From Maribacter thermophilus (lineage in GTDB: Bacteria > Bacteroidota > Bacteroidia > Flavobacteriales > Flavobacteriaceae): 64,000 bases of DNA. A program made the position numbers and the translations under genes. The stretch covers positions 1,278,402 through 1,342,401 of the forward strand of contig NZ_LDAS01000001.1 of NCBI RefSeq assembly GCF_001020565.1. The letters run 5' to 3'. Of this stretch, positions 45,142-53,497 are shown piece after piece (the first letter of the stretch is position 1; the number at the start of each line of letters is the position of its first letter). The notes beneath the pieces were generated by a model, which did no database searches, had not been told where the DNA came from, and worked only from the letters and a program-made list of their open reading frames with translations.

Positions 45142-45664
45142 AAGTTTGCGTTGGTAGTTTGTTATTTCTGGTATAACAAAACTAGCCTTAAAACACTTTT
45201 TTATAAAAAAGTTATGCTTTATTTAACAAGCTTTAACACAATCGACGAATTTTAAGAGATAAACGACATTTTTAGCAACACCAACGACAGGATAAAAAAA
45301 ACTTTTTTTGAAATCTGCGAAATTTATGAACATTTTTCACGCAAACACTTCCTCTGACCTTCTTCTGTTTTCTTGCGTGAAATGGTTTAAAAACATGAGG
45401 TTGTAGAGAAAGAAGGTTATAGAAAAAAATTAGTGTTTTAGAATCTATCGGCCTAGAATAGTATGGTCTTAAATCAGGGAAGGGTTTATATGATTTTCAC
45501 CTCAGTTCTTTGTTGGGCACAAGAACCTACAGTTTAATTTTTTTCTTGCAATAGTTGAAAATTCTTGGTTCACCATTACACGGCCCCAAAAACTAAATAT
45601 AGAATATAGCCTGTAGTAACGACTACAACGATTCTTGTATAATTCACATGACCAGAATTATATA
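45142..45664. other. 523-base gap between the RND operon and the TonB gene
   Basis: No coding sequence is supported here. The right part is downstream of the leftward TonB gene, the left part is the RND operon promoter region. The one notable structure is a 10-base inverted repeat, TTTCACGCAA at 45335-45344 and TTGCGTGAAA at 45374-45383, with 29 bases between. No terminator-like hairpin is seen. Confidence 0.6.
45177..45184 (-). promoter_or_regulatory. -7 promoter element for the RND operon
   Basis: The minus strand reads TAGTTTTG, matching TAnnTTTG, 36 bases before the adaptor ATG. No convincing -33 TTG at the usual spacing. Confidence 0.5.
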
Positions 45665-46633
45665 TTATCCAAATTTAAAATCAATTGCAATTGTTTTTCT
45701 CTCTTCAACAAATTCATCATTCTTTTTAGCAGGTATCCATTTTGGACTCATATTCATTACTCGAATGACTTCTTCTTTAAAATAACTAGCTCCTTCTGAA
45801 ATTTCTATAGCTGATATATTACCGTCTTTTAAAACTGTAAACGATACATGTACCGTTCCTTCTACACCCATTTGACGAGCTTTAAGAGGGTAAATTATAT
45901 AATGAGATAACCATTTGTTGAAATTAGCACTACCTCCCCTAAACGAAGCTTCTCTGTTCTCGGCTAGAGGCAAATCATCTTTAACATCCAGTATGTCTAT
46001 TAAGTCCTGGGTTTTTTCAGAGAAATATGAATTTGGAAAATTATCTTTATACGCTTTAAGTACTACTGGGTCTATGCTTTTTTTTGCTTTTAAAAATAGT
46101 CTCCTCTCCAGGTTTTCTTTTTTTGTTTTTACGACTTCTTGTTTGTCGTTATCTTTTTGGCGTTGTTTTTTTTCATTACCGATAGCCACATTTTCAACCT
46201 CTTTTTGCCTATCAATTTTTTGTTGTTGGTACTTTCTTTCTAGTTCGTTAAAAGCACTATCTATTAACGCTCCCGTTTTTTTATAACTTTCAAATAGTTC
46301 AGAACTTTGTTTTTGGGGCGGTGTTACCTTAAGAAAGGTCTCATATGCAATTTTAGCCTTAACTATGTCTCCATTTTTATAATAGGCTTGCATGAGTAGT
46401 GATTCTATTTTAGGGTTTGTTCTTCCTAATAAATTCTTGGCTTTATTGGCATATATAATACTATTATCATAATTACCGGACTCAAACGCTGTTTCTGCCT
46501 CTTTATAATACTCCTTAGAATCTTGTGCAACTATTGGTTCCATTGATTGAGAACCAAAAATATTAAATAAGCAAAAGGCTATAAAAATTAGTACCTTACT
46601 TATATTAAAATTGGATAGATGTAGATATTTCAT
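45665..46633 (-). CDS. periplasmic TPR protein with TonB C-terminal domain
   Basis: Start chosen at 46633 (MKYLHLSNFN); an earlier ATG at 46681 would lie inside the preceding gene. About 322 residues: signal/anchor helix (VLIFIAFCLFNIFGS), TPR-like repeats (YYKEAETAFESGNYDNSIIYA, MQAYYKNGDIVKAKIAYETFL), a charged Lys/Glu/Gln coiled-coil linker (about 130-195), and a C-terminal TonB fold (YIIYPLKARQMGVEGTVHVSF, VLKDGNISAIEI, VMNMSPKWIPA). It is not a classical energy transducer with a Pro-rich linker; the TonB_C fold may bind a receptor TonB box or peptidoglycan. It lies 19 bases after the upstream secreted gene, so they are one unit. Confidence 0.8.
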   Translation of the reverse strand: MKYLHLSNFNISKVLIFIAFCLFNIFGSQSMEPIVAQDSKEYYKEAETAFESGNYDNSIIYANKAKNLLGRTNPKIESLLMQAYYKNGDIVKAKIAYETFLKVTPPQKQSSELFESYKKTGALIDSAFNELERKYQQQKIDRQKEVENVAIGNEKKQRQKDNDKQEVVKTKKENLERRLFLKAKKSIDPVVLKAYKDNFPNSYFSEKTQDLIDILDVKDDLPLAENREASFRGGSANFNKWLSHYIIYPLKARQMGVEGTVHVSFTVLKDGNISAIEISEGASYFKEEVIRVMNMSPKWIPAKKNDEFVEERKTIAIDFKFG

Positions 46634-46652
46634 ATAATTGATTTGAAGAGCA

Positions 46653-47906
46653 TTAATCATAAGTTCTATAGTAAGTTTCAATTAAATTTAGATTTTCATC
46701 GTATATTCTAATTTCAGAATCTCCTACCCAACTATTATTGCGGTTTTTAGCCATATCCTTATCTATCTCAATTTCATATTCAACTACTTTCGGATTTCTC
46801 TTAATCCACCCATTATTTGTATGCACAGAATATTCTTCTAGATGTACCTTGTGACGCCAGAAAATTTCCGTTGATTTATTACCATTTCTAGCTACGATTT
46901 GATATTCATTCATTCTATATTCCCTAAAACTTAGCCTAAGCCTTACAAAAAAGTATTGGTTATCTATTTTTTTAGCCGTATCAAGTTCTATTTCCTCAAT
47001 ATGCCTATAATCATCAGGTGAAAGAATTACTTTATTTTCTCCTTTTGTTTTAACTCCATAATTACCTGATTCATTTTTAAACATTTCCAATTCAGGATTT
47101 TTCTTAGGAGTAATATCACCCCAAAAATCATCTTTTGTATAAGTAGTTTCTTTAGCAATCGTTTTTTCAGCAGCCTTTAATTCTTCAAACGGTGAAGGTT
47201 TTTCTTCTCCTTTTTCATAGCTTAAGAAAGTATCATATATACTTTCAATTTCATATTTAGGCCATTCCAATTTATCTATATGGGCTTTTAGATAAATTGT
47301 AGTACAGTTGTCGAACTTTGTCTTTAGTTTACCAAGTAGTTCGTTTTTCTGTGTACTTGAGAGGTTTTTAAATTCAGATTTCGGTATATTATGTTCTTGA
47401 GAATTCGTAAGTCCCCAATTCCATTGCCAAAAATCATTCCAAGTTTCAGGACTTCCAGGAGACAAGTTTTTCGATTGTACCCCTGCTTTCGAATATAATA
47501 TCTGCCAATCGGATAATTTATAGGTAAAGTCGGAATCAACTCTATTATCCTTATTTCCAGAAATAACCATACTTATTTTTGATGGTTGAATATTGTCAAA
47601 CCTTTTTAATAGGTCTGGGTACTTTTCTAAATCTTTTCGGTTTAATATTTTACCGGTACCAAGTATAATTGAACCGGATGCCTCCCATTTAAACGAGTAA
47701 AACTCCAAAGGTTCACCTAAAAAATCCCACCACTGGATGCCTAATGTAAAACTATCCATTAAACCTTTAGGTTCTACTTCATTAGAAATCGCACTGCTGG
47801 TAATAGATCCAATAAATCTATTTTCTGTATCTCTATTAAATTCTGTCTGCGAAAAACTACGTGTATACATTAGTACACTAAACAACAGTAGTAAAAGTTT
47901 ATTCAT
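46653..47906 (-). CDS. secreted protein of unknown function, paired with the TPR-TonB gene
   Basis: 417 residues with a signal peptide (NKLLLLLFSVLMYTRSFSQ). I do not recognise a family. The N-terminal half is Trp- and Lys-rich (GIQWWDFLGEPLEFYSFKW), the C-terminal half (about 300-415) looks like repeated beta strands (YFVRLRLSFREYRMNEYQI, VVEYEIEIDKDMAKNRNNSW). No cysteines that could form a redox pair. Located directly downstream of the structured repeat element at 47956-48086 and upstream of the TPR-TonB gene, with which it likely forms one transcript. Confidence 0.7.
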   Translation of the reverse strand: MNKLLLLLFSVLMYTRSFSQTEFNRDTENRFIGSITSSAISNEVEPKGLMDSFTLGIQWWDFLGEPLEFYSFKWEASGSIILGTGKILNRKDLEKYPDLLKRFDNIQPSKISMVISGNKDNRVDSDFTYKLSDWQILYSKAGVQSKNLSPGSPETWNDFWQWNWGLTNSQEHNIPKSEFKNLSSTQKNELLGKLKTKFDNCTTIYLKAHIDKLEWPKYEIESIYDTFLSYEKGEEKPSPFEELKAAEKTIAKETTYTKDDFWGDITPKKNPELEMFKNESGNYGVKTKGENKVILSPDDYRHIEEIELDTAKKIDNQYFFVRLRLSFREYRMNEYQIVARNGNKSTEIFWRHKVHLEEYSVHTNNGWIKRNPKVVEYEIEIDKDMAKNRNNSWVGDSEIRIYDENLNLIETYYRTYD

Positions 47907-47955
47907 GTTTGGAGGAGGGGTTAACTTATAGCGTGTAAATTGCTTTTAAGCTTAT

Positions 47956-48086
47956 ACAACGTGTTTGTATGCGGTTTGTTGCACGTGAGGTGGCACTTAA
48001 CTTTGCTAATACACACCAATCTGAAAATCCGCGAGGATTTTTAGAAGTAGGCGAGAACAAGCAATTACTTATAGGCAATGTTGTGC
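47956..48086. repeat. structured 130-base element, attC-like, at the 3' side of a two-gene cassette
   Basis: Ends carry complementary ACAAC (47956-47960) and GTTGT (48080-48084). Outside and inside these, AATTGCTT (47938-47945) pairs with AAGCAATT (48059-48066). The centre has a perfect hairpin AAAATCC-GCGA-GGATTTT (about 48023-48040), and GCACGTGAGGTGGCAC near 47981-47996 is a partial inverted repeat. The folded, imperfectly palindromic layout and the position just after the stop of a leftward gene pair resemble integron attC sites, but the core does not match GTTRRRY exactly. I recall near-identical elements next to orphan genes in marine Flavobacteriaceae; this is memory, not a search. Confidence 0.55.
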
Positions 48087-48094
48087 GTAGTTTT

Positions 48095-48787
48095 TTATTT
48101 TATTAGATGATTTATTATTTCTTCTTTAATTTGTTTGATTAATGCTAGTTGATTTTTCACACCTTTTAGATTTTGATGCGAACTAATTCCGCCATTTTTA
48201 CTCAATTGTATTTGCATTCCTTTAAAGGGAATTGTTATACTGGATAAATCAGCACCATCATTTTTCAATTGTTCAAATAGAGGTTCATTTTTTAAATCAG
48301 CTCCAAAAAGTGCTGAGGAAGACACTCTTGAACTTACTCCTTTAAACCAAGCACCTGTATATTGTTCGGTATGTTTATGTAATTGGTTAAGATCTAATTC
48401 TATTTCTTTTAATTCAATCCCTAATGAGGAATCCTTTTTTAAAGTCCTAAGTAAATCTTTAATTACATTACTGCTCTCACATAAATATGCATATCCTTCT
48501 TCTGGATTGCAATACATTTTAACTGTAAAAGTTTTTTTGTATCCATTAAGTTCCATTTTTACAGGTTGATTGTCTACAAAACCAAAAGCTAATCCTTTAT
48601 CCTTTATAAGCATTTCGTGTTCTACTTCGTAATACTCGAAACCGTGATATGCGGTAGCTATGTTTCGAATTGAAGTTTGTTTTTCCTCTGTAAATCCAGG
48701 AAGTGTCAAATTATAATTATTATGCCTTTCTTGACCTGTATGAATACTAGGGAACTTTATAATATTTACTAATCTGTATGTATTCAT
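48095..48787 (-). CDS. unknown cytosolic protein, second gene of orphan two-gene cassette
   Basis: 230 residues, no signal peptide or membrane segment, no family that I recognise. The N-terminal part is beta-rich with aromatic residues (YHGFEYYEVEHEMLIKDKG, then GFVDNQPVKMELNGYKK), followed by a helical, charged half (LLRTLKKDSSLGIELKEIEL, then LHKHTEQYTGAWFKGVSSR). Its ATG overlaps the upstream membrane gene's stop by four bases (ATGA), so they act as a pair. The structured repeat lies eight bases past its stop. AT-rich, unlike the housekeeping neighbours. Could be a sensor or effector of an accessory (perhaps anti-phage or toxin-antitoxin type) module; there is no direct evidence. Confidence 0.72.
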   Translation of the reverse strand: MNTYRLVNIIKFPSIHTGQERHNNYNLTLPGFTEEKQTSIRNIATAYHGFEYYEVEHEMLIKDKGLAFGFVDNQPVKMELNGYKKTFTVKMYCNPEEGYAYLCESSNVIKDLLRTLKKDSSLGIELKEIELDLNQLHKHTEQYTGAWFKGVSSRVSSSALFGADLKNEPLFEQLKNDGADLSSITIPFKGMQIQLSKNGGISSHQNLKGVKNQLALIKQIKEEIINHLIK

Positions 48788-49527
48788 ATCTCAATTTGTA
48801 AACTCAAATAATCTTTGGTTGTGTCAAAAAGTTTATTTATCGAGTTAGATTTTATTATTAATTGATTTTTATTGACACTTACAATATTCTCGTTGTTTGG
48901 AATTCTAATAGAAAAGTTAAAATTATAAATTGATTGTTCTGGTAATTTTTTTATCCAATAACTGTAAAAAGGACTTGTTTTAGGATATTCGATAGTCAAA
49001 TCAAATTTTTTGGAATCACTAATGATTGAATTCAATGAGTTTTCAATTACTTCAGTAACCTCAATTAATTCGTTTATTGTTGGTTTTATTCTTTTAGTCG
49101 GTACTATTAACCTAGATGAAAATAAATTTATTCTAAAAGTTTCATTATTTGTGATTTGCAATCTGAATAAGTGACTGTCTTTATAGATAAATTCAATAAA
49201 ATCCTCATATTCTTTATTTATTGAAATGTTTAATCTTTTTAAATTTTTTATAAATAGAATTTTGTCAAATTCATTTTCTTGTTCAATACAATAAGAAAAC
49301 CTCCAATAAGTATGGTCTTGCTTAAACCATTGAAAAATTCGGTTAATTGCAAAATGGAATTTTAAATTAAGATTATATAGTAAAAGGATTACCGAAATCG
49401 AATAAGAAGAAATAGTAAATATTGTATCAAATTCGTTCCAAATTGGTTTAATACTATCTTTAAATAAGACGTAAACCAAAAGTGGTACGATTAAAATAAT
49501 TAAAACTAATATTTGTTTAAATTTCAT
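48784..49527 (-). CDS. unknown membrane-anchored protein, first gene of orphan two-gene cassette
   Basis: 247 residues with two hydrophobic helices near the N-terminus (residues about 5-22 and 36-53), then a soluble cytosolic domain of about 190 residues with alternating beta strands and helices, very rich in Asn, Ile, Lys and Phe. No catalytic motif recognised. Strongly AT-rich codon use (AAA, AAT, ATT, TTT), stronger than in flanking genes by eye, suggesting recent acquisition. Overlaps the next gene by four bases. Two-TM plus soluble domain is the layout of many membrane effectors in phage defence, which is only an analogy. Confidence 0.72.
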   Translation of the reverse strand: MKFKQILVLIILIVPLLVYVLFKDSIKPIWNEFDTIFTISSYSISVILLLYNLNLKFHFAINRIFQWFKQDHTYWRFSYCIEQENEFDKILFIKNLKRLNISINKEYEDFIEFIYKDSHLFRLQITNNETFRINLFSSRLIVPTKRIKPTINELIEVTEVIENSLNSIISDSKKFDLTIEYPKTSPFYSYWIKKLPEQSIYNFNFSIRIPNNENIVSVNKNQLIIKSNSINKLFDTTKDYLSLQIEI

Positions 49528-49773
49528 TTCTTTTTTTCAAATTACGGACAGCAATTGTGTAAGCGTACCATGGCACGTTTATTTCTTTTTTAGGTGTAAT
49601 TTATTACATATCAACAAAACAGGTATTTATAGGGTTTATCGGTATATTAACCGTAGACGATACCGTTACAAACGACTAAAATTGTATAAAAATGAATCTT
49701 ATCACCTTTCTGTAATACCGGCATAACCTTACGACCTAACCATAGTCTTGTTTTATAAAGCCTCTAATTTACA

Positions 49774-49795
49774 GACTTTCTATAATTAGAAAGTC
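49774..49795. repeat. 9-bp perfect inverted repeat in the gap
   Basis: GACTTTCTA (49774-49782) and TAGAAAGTC (49787-49795) flank a TAAT spacer. No T-run follows on the plus strand. It lies 275 bases before the next rightward gene, so an operator or the 3' end of a small RNA are both possible. Confidence 0.6.
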
Positions 49796-50029
49796 CCCCT
49801 CAAATTAACTATTTTTTTGAAAAATTCTTTTACGGAAAAGCGTAATCACCAAAAACATACTATTTAACCCTTATAGAAGATCTATCATTTGATTAAAAAA
49901 AAACATTGATCGCCACCCTTCGTAAAAAAACAGGAAGTATGGCTATAAAAAGATTGCGTCTTATTGAGAATTGAAAAAATTAACACAAGACATTACGGAA
50001 ATCTGTAAAGAAGACAAGTTCTTTTATAA

Positions 50030-50037
50030 TAGGTTTG
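50030..50037 (+). promoter_or_regulatory. -7 promoter element for the five-gene operon
   Basis: TAGGTTTG matches TAnnTTTG and lies 34 bases before the ATG at 50071. It would drive all five genes to 53417, which are separated by at most 16 bases. Confidence 0.5.
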
Positions 50038-50070
50038 GATCATATTTAACCAAATAACCATACTATTTTA

Positions 50071-50445
50071 ATGAAATATACATTCACAAAAGATTTCTAC
50101 GGTTACATGGCCATTTCATGTTCCTTGGCTTTAATTATTGCAATATTTCCTTTAGAAAGTATATTTTATGATTTATTGAGGTTTCTTGTTTTTATTGGAG
50201 CTCTACTTACAGCCATAAAATCATTAAAAAAGCCTTTTGTTCTACTTTCATTTATACTTATTGCTTATTTATTCAATCCGATATTTCCTGTATACCTATA
50301 CCGAAAATCTATTTGGTTCCCTATTGATGTTATAAGTGCCCTACTATTTATAGCAAACGTTTTTCAGGTAAAAAAGACTAGACCTTACATACCGTACAAT
50401 AGAAAAAAACCAATTAAATCTTACGGACGAGATAAAAAATTCTAA
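50071..50445 (+). CDS. small membrane protein, first gene of TerB/vWA operon (DUF6804-like)
   Basis: 124 residues with about four hydrophobic segments and a short basic tail (YIPYNRKKPIKSYGRDKKF). The FNPIFPVYLYRKSIWFPIDV segment recalls a small family that I know as DUF6804, from memory only. No catalytic motif. It opens a tightly packed operon; 16 bases separate it from the TerB-like gene. Confidence 0.72.
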   Translation: MKYTFTKDFYGYMAISCSLALIIAIFPLESIFYDLLRFLVFIGALLTAIKSLKKPFVLLSFILIAYLFNPIFPVYLYRKSIWFPIDVISALLFIANVFQVKKTRPYIPYNRKKPIKSYGRDKKF

Positions 50446-50461
50446 ACCAACAAATTAAATT

Positions 50462-50866
50462 ATGGAAGAAACCACAATATCCGAGGAAATTAAAAGTCAT
50501 TTCTTGCGATTGTACCAAATCGCATTGACCGATGATGATTTTAGTCCGCTAGAAATGAAGTTGTTATATGAATTCGCCAGTGAAAGAAACATTTCAAAAG
50601 AGCAATTAGATGAAATCTTGGTAGCGCACTCAGGGGCTATTACGATACCCAAAACAGTAGAAACACGTATCGAATACCTCTATGATCTTGCCCGTATGAT
50701 ATGGGCAGATGAAAAGGTAACCGAAGATGAATATAACACCCTGAAAAAATACTGTAGGAAATTCGAATTTCTAGAAGAGAATATAATATCTCTGGCAGAT
50801 TATCTTATTGAAAGTGCCAAAGAGGGTAAAAGTAAAGAGGCTATTCTCCAAGAACTTAATAATTAA
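50462..50866 (+). CDS. TerB-like helical protein
   Basis: 134 residues, all helical and acidic. The pattern of two helix repeats (LYQIALTDDDFSPLEMKLLYE and LYDLARMIWADEKVTEDEYNTL, each with an acidic D-D/E loop) is that of TerB-like domains, which bind metal ions or proteins at the membrane in tellurite/stress-response complexes. Cytosolic. Neighbours include a coiled-coil membrane protein and a vWA-like lipoprotein, a Ter-like combination, but no TerC/TerD/TerY is present. Confidence 0.8.
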   Translation: MEETTISEEIKSHFLRLYQIALTDDDFSPLEMKLLYEFASERNISKEQLDEILVAHSGAITIPKTVETRIEYLYDLARMIWADEKVTEDEYNTLKKYCRKFEFLEENIISLADYLIESAKEGKSKEAILQELNN

Positions 50867-50876
50867 ATAAGAAACC

Positions 50877-52142
50877 ATGGGATTATTAAAAAGCATAGCT
50901 CAATTAAAACCGACCAAAAAACCCGAACCATTAAAAGCGGTAAAAACCATTGAAGATGAAAAAGTGACCTATCACAAAGACGGACTTGAATCTTCTAAAT
51001 CGTGTCAAGGGCAACCTGAAAACTTAAAGATCAACCTAGAGGCCATCTACTATAAGTTCGAAAATAAATGTAAGGTAGAAGAGCTTGACCAAATTAGGCT
51101 TAAACAACCGTACATGACCGAGCTAAAGGGAAAAAAAACTATTCTATTAAACAAAGAAGAAGAGCTAAAACGGGAAACAGAACGGCTTGAAAAAGTTGAA
51201 GATAAAATAGATGGATTAAAAAACGATATCGTAAATGTGAGGAGAAACCCACATGATTACGGTATTCCCGCAGACCGTAGATCATCTACAAAGTTTTGGA
51301 TAGGCCTTGTGTTGTTATTGTTTCTAACCCTATACACCTTCATTTTTTATATTTCGACCTCATTTTCGGCCTTCTTTAGAACTTTTGATCCTTCAACACA
51401 GCTCTTTAGTGGTATGTTTTATCCTCAGGCTCTTCAAGAAGCCTATGATGGGGGCTGGTTGGAGTTAGGGTTTATCCTATTTATTCCTTTCGTATTTTTT
51501 GGATTAGGCTACCTCATTCATATGTTTTGGCATAAGCCGACAACAGTTAATATAATAAAGGTAATCATGCTTTTTATCACCACCTTTATTTTCGATGCCT
51601 TATTGGCCTATCTCATCGACGAAAAACTGTACAACCTGAACAAAACTTTCGAAGACCCGGATTTTTCAGTCTCCTTAGCTCTTAATAGCCCAAGTTTTTG
51701 GGTCATCATCTTTGCAGGTTTCGTCTCGTATGTGATTTGGGGACTAGTTTTCGATTTTGTTATGAAAGAGCATGCCGACAGGGACAAAATTCAAAATTTC
51801 ATTAACTCGCTAGAACAAGATATAAATAACCTTTTAGGCCGTGCCGAAAAGCACAAGGAAGTGATTATAGCTATCGAAAAGGTAAAGGATGACCTTAATA
51901 TAAGGTGTACCGAACTGGAGAACATTATCGAAGGTTTTATTTTGCCTATTAGAAATTACAAAGCCCTCTCCTCTGAATATTTGCAAGGATGGTTGGAAAG
52001 TATCACCAGGCACGTAGTCTTGGGTCCTGAGGAAACCAAAGCGTATCTACACGAATGTCGTAAGGTATATGACAACCATATAAAAGAACTCGATTTAGAT
52101 ACAGACACTTATCAAAACAAAGTATATACCAAAACCCTCTAA
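50877..52142 (+). CDS. four-TM protein with cytosolic coiled coils
   Basis: 421 residues. A charged N-terminal part with coiled coil (about 85-122), four membrane helices (about 141-161, 195-217, 226-247, 272-295), then a second coiled coil (about 300-350) and a helical tail. I do not recognise a family. It lies 10 bases after the TerB-like gene and one base before the lipoprotein gene. Probably the membrane scaffold joining the cytosolic TerB-like protein to the lipoprotein. Confidence 0.75.
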   Translation: MGLLKSIAQLKPTKKPEPLKAVKTIEDEKVTYHKDGLESSKSCQGQPENLKINLEAIYYKFENKCKVEELDQIRLKQPYMTELKGKKTILLNKEEELKRETERLEKVEDKIDGLKNDIVNVRRNPHDYGIPADRRSSTKFWIGLVLLLFLTLYTFIFYISTSFSAFFRTFDPSTQLFSGMFYPQALQEAYDGGWLELGFILFIPFVFFGLGYLIHMFWHKPTTVNIIKVIMLFITTFIFDALLAYLIDEKLYNLNKTFEDPDFSVSLALNSPSFWVIIFAGFVSYVIWGLVFDFVMKEHADRDKIQNFINSLEQDINNLLGRAEKHKEVIIAIEKVKDDLNIRCTELENIIEGFILPIRNYKALSSEYLQGWLESITRHVVLGPEETKAYLHECRKVYDNHIKELDLDTDTYQNKVYTKTL

Positions 52143-52143
52143 A

Positions 52144-53067
52144 ATGAAATTTTCAATTAAAATAGCAATTGCCTTGTCCCTTCTATTAGGTACCACGGGA
52201 TGCAAACGAGACGTTAAGGAAAAACTACCTGAAGTTGATCCTCCTGCCACCTCTGTAACCGGAGATTGCCTAGGACATATCTTGAAAAACAAAGAAAACA
52301 ACCTGAACATAAGTGTATTTCTAGATTTGTCGGATAGAATTACAGAAGCAAAAACCATCCAAAAAGACACCCAATACCTTAAAAGTATTGCCAAGGCCTT
52401 CACCGATCATGTAAAAACTAAAAAACTTATTCTGTTACAAGACCGGATACAGCTTTACTTTAATCCCGAACCTGCGAATGAAGGAATCAATTCCATTGCT
52501 GAAAAGCTCCATATAGAATTCAACAGAAACACGCCAAAATCAAGGATCGAAGAAACCAATAGGCTGTATGCTGAAGAGCCCATCAAACTATATGGATTGG
52601 CCCAAGCCGATGCTAAACAGGCTAAAGATTACCCAGGTTCGGATATTTGGCGATTTTTTAAGGATAATGTGAAGGATTATACGATCAGTACCTGCCATCG
52701 CAACATATTGGTGATTTTAACCGATGGTTATATGTACCATAAAGATACCCAAATGAAAGAAGGGAACAAAAGCTCTTATCTGACCCCAAAATCTTTGGGG
52801 GCATTGCGACTGAACAAGTCCGATTATAAAAAGACCATACAAGAAAAGGGCTATGGTTTTATACCTGCCAACGACGGGCTGGAAGATTTGGAGGTATTGG
52901 TGATTGGGGTCCAAAGCGCCAATACCGGCAATCCGTATTCCATAGATATTATTAGGGAATATTGGACCAATTGGTTTGAAGCCATGGGAATAAAAAAATA
53001 CAAAATTCAAAATGCCGATTTAGCTTCAAGTGTAGAAAAAGTAATCTTAGGTTTTATAAATTCATGA
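52144..53067 (+). CDS. lipoprotein with vWA-like domain
   Basis: 307 residues. Lipoprotein signal ALSLLLGTTGC (acylated Cys20). The following region has a Rossmann-like vWA pattern: NISVFLDLSDRI (residues about 55-66) as the first strand and metal site, and RNILVILTDGYMY (about 190) as a later strand. The MIDAS consensus DxSxS is changed: D61-L-S63-D-R65. So metal binding, if any, is altered. C-terminal part ends in helical VEKVILGFINS. It overlaps the next gene by four bases (ATGA). Confidence 0.78.
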   Translation: MKFSIKIAIALSLLLGTTGCKRDVKEKLPEVDPPATSVTGDCLGHILKNKENNLNISVFLDLSDRITEAKTIQKDTQYLKSIAKAFTDHVKTKKLILLQDRIQLYFNPEPANEGINSIAEKLHIEFNRNTPKSRIEETNRLYAEEPIKLYGLAQADAKQAKDYPGSDIWRFFKDNVKDYTISTCHRNILVILTDGYMYHKDTQMKEGNKSSYLTPKSLGALRLNKSDYKKTIQEKGYGFIPANDGLEDLEVLVIGVQSANTGNPYSIDIIREYWTNWFEAMGIKKYKIQNADLASSVEKVILGFINS

Positions 53068-53417
53068 AAAAGGTAATTCTCTTGGGAGCACTTCTATTCG
53101 CCATTGGTATAAAAGCTCAATCGTCTTGTTCAGACCTGATGGCAATGGTTAAATCAGAAGGTTATGGGTCCACTTATTACAGTTATGATAGTGATGCTAT
53201 TTCGAAAGTCACATTTTACGAAGTGTCCGATGATAGCTTCAACAGATACTATTTCGCCATTGTACAGTTTACGAGTTCGTACAAAGAGTATATTTATCAA
53301 GTAGGCTCCAGAACAAAATTCAATTATTCAATGGATTACATGAACAGTGCGGGCGAAGCCTTTTGGAATTATATTCAGCCCTATAATGAGAATCTAAATT
53401 GTGCTCCTAATTTTTAA
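53064..53417 (+). CDS. small secreted KTSC-like protein, last gene of the operon
   Basis: 117 residues with a signal peptide (KKVILLGALLFAIGIKAQ). The body, SDAISKVTFYEVSDDSFN and ...YIYQVGSRTKFNYSMDY... AFWNYIQPY, resembles the KTSC pattern (SxAIxxVxYD..., Y-x-Y-x-V). That match is tentative. Cys at 22 and 114 could form a disulfide. Coupled to the vWA-like lipoprotein by a four-base overlap. A hairpin follows at 53498. Confidence 0.75.
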   Translation: MKKVILLGALLFAIGIKAQSSCSDLMAMVKSEGYGSTYYSYDSDAISKVTFYEVSDDSFNRYYFAIVQFTSSYKEYIYQVGSRTKFNYSMDYMNSAGEAFWNYIQPYNENLNCAPNF

Positions 53418-53497
53418 ATGGTGGTACACTCCGTAATTTAGTTCTTCTCATAGATTGCAATATTAAATTTATATTGCACAGAGAAATACATGCACAT

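Larger units (their letters stand above)
49528..50070. other. 543-base gap between the orphan cassette and the TerB/vWA operon
   Basis: No coding sequence is supported. It holds the divergent promoter regions. A GCAATTGTGTAAGCGTA stretch near 49552 loosely resembles the right end of the 47956-48086 element (GCAATGTTGTGCGTA) and could mark the cassette's other border. A perfect 9-base-pair hairpin lies at 49774-49795 and a -7 element at 50030-50037. The rest is AT-rich without visible order. Confidence 0.55.
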
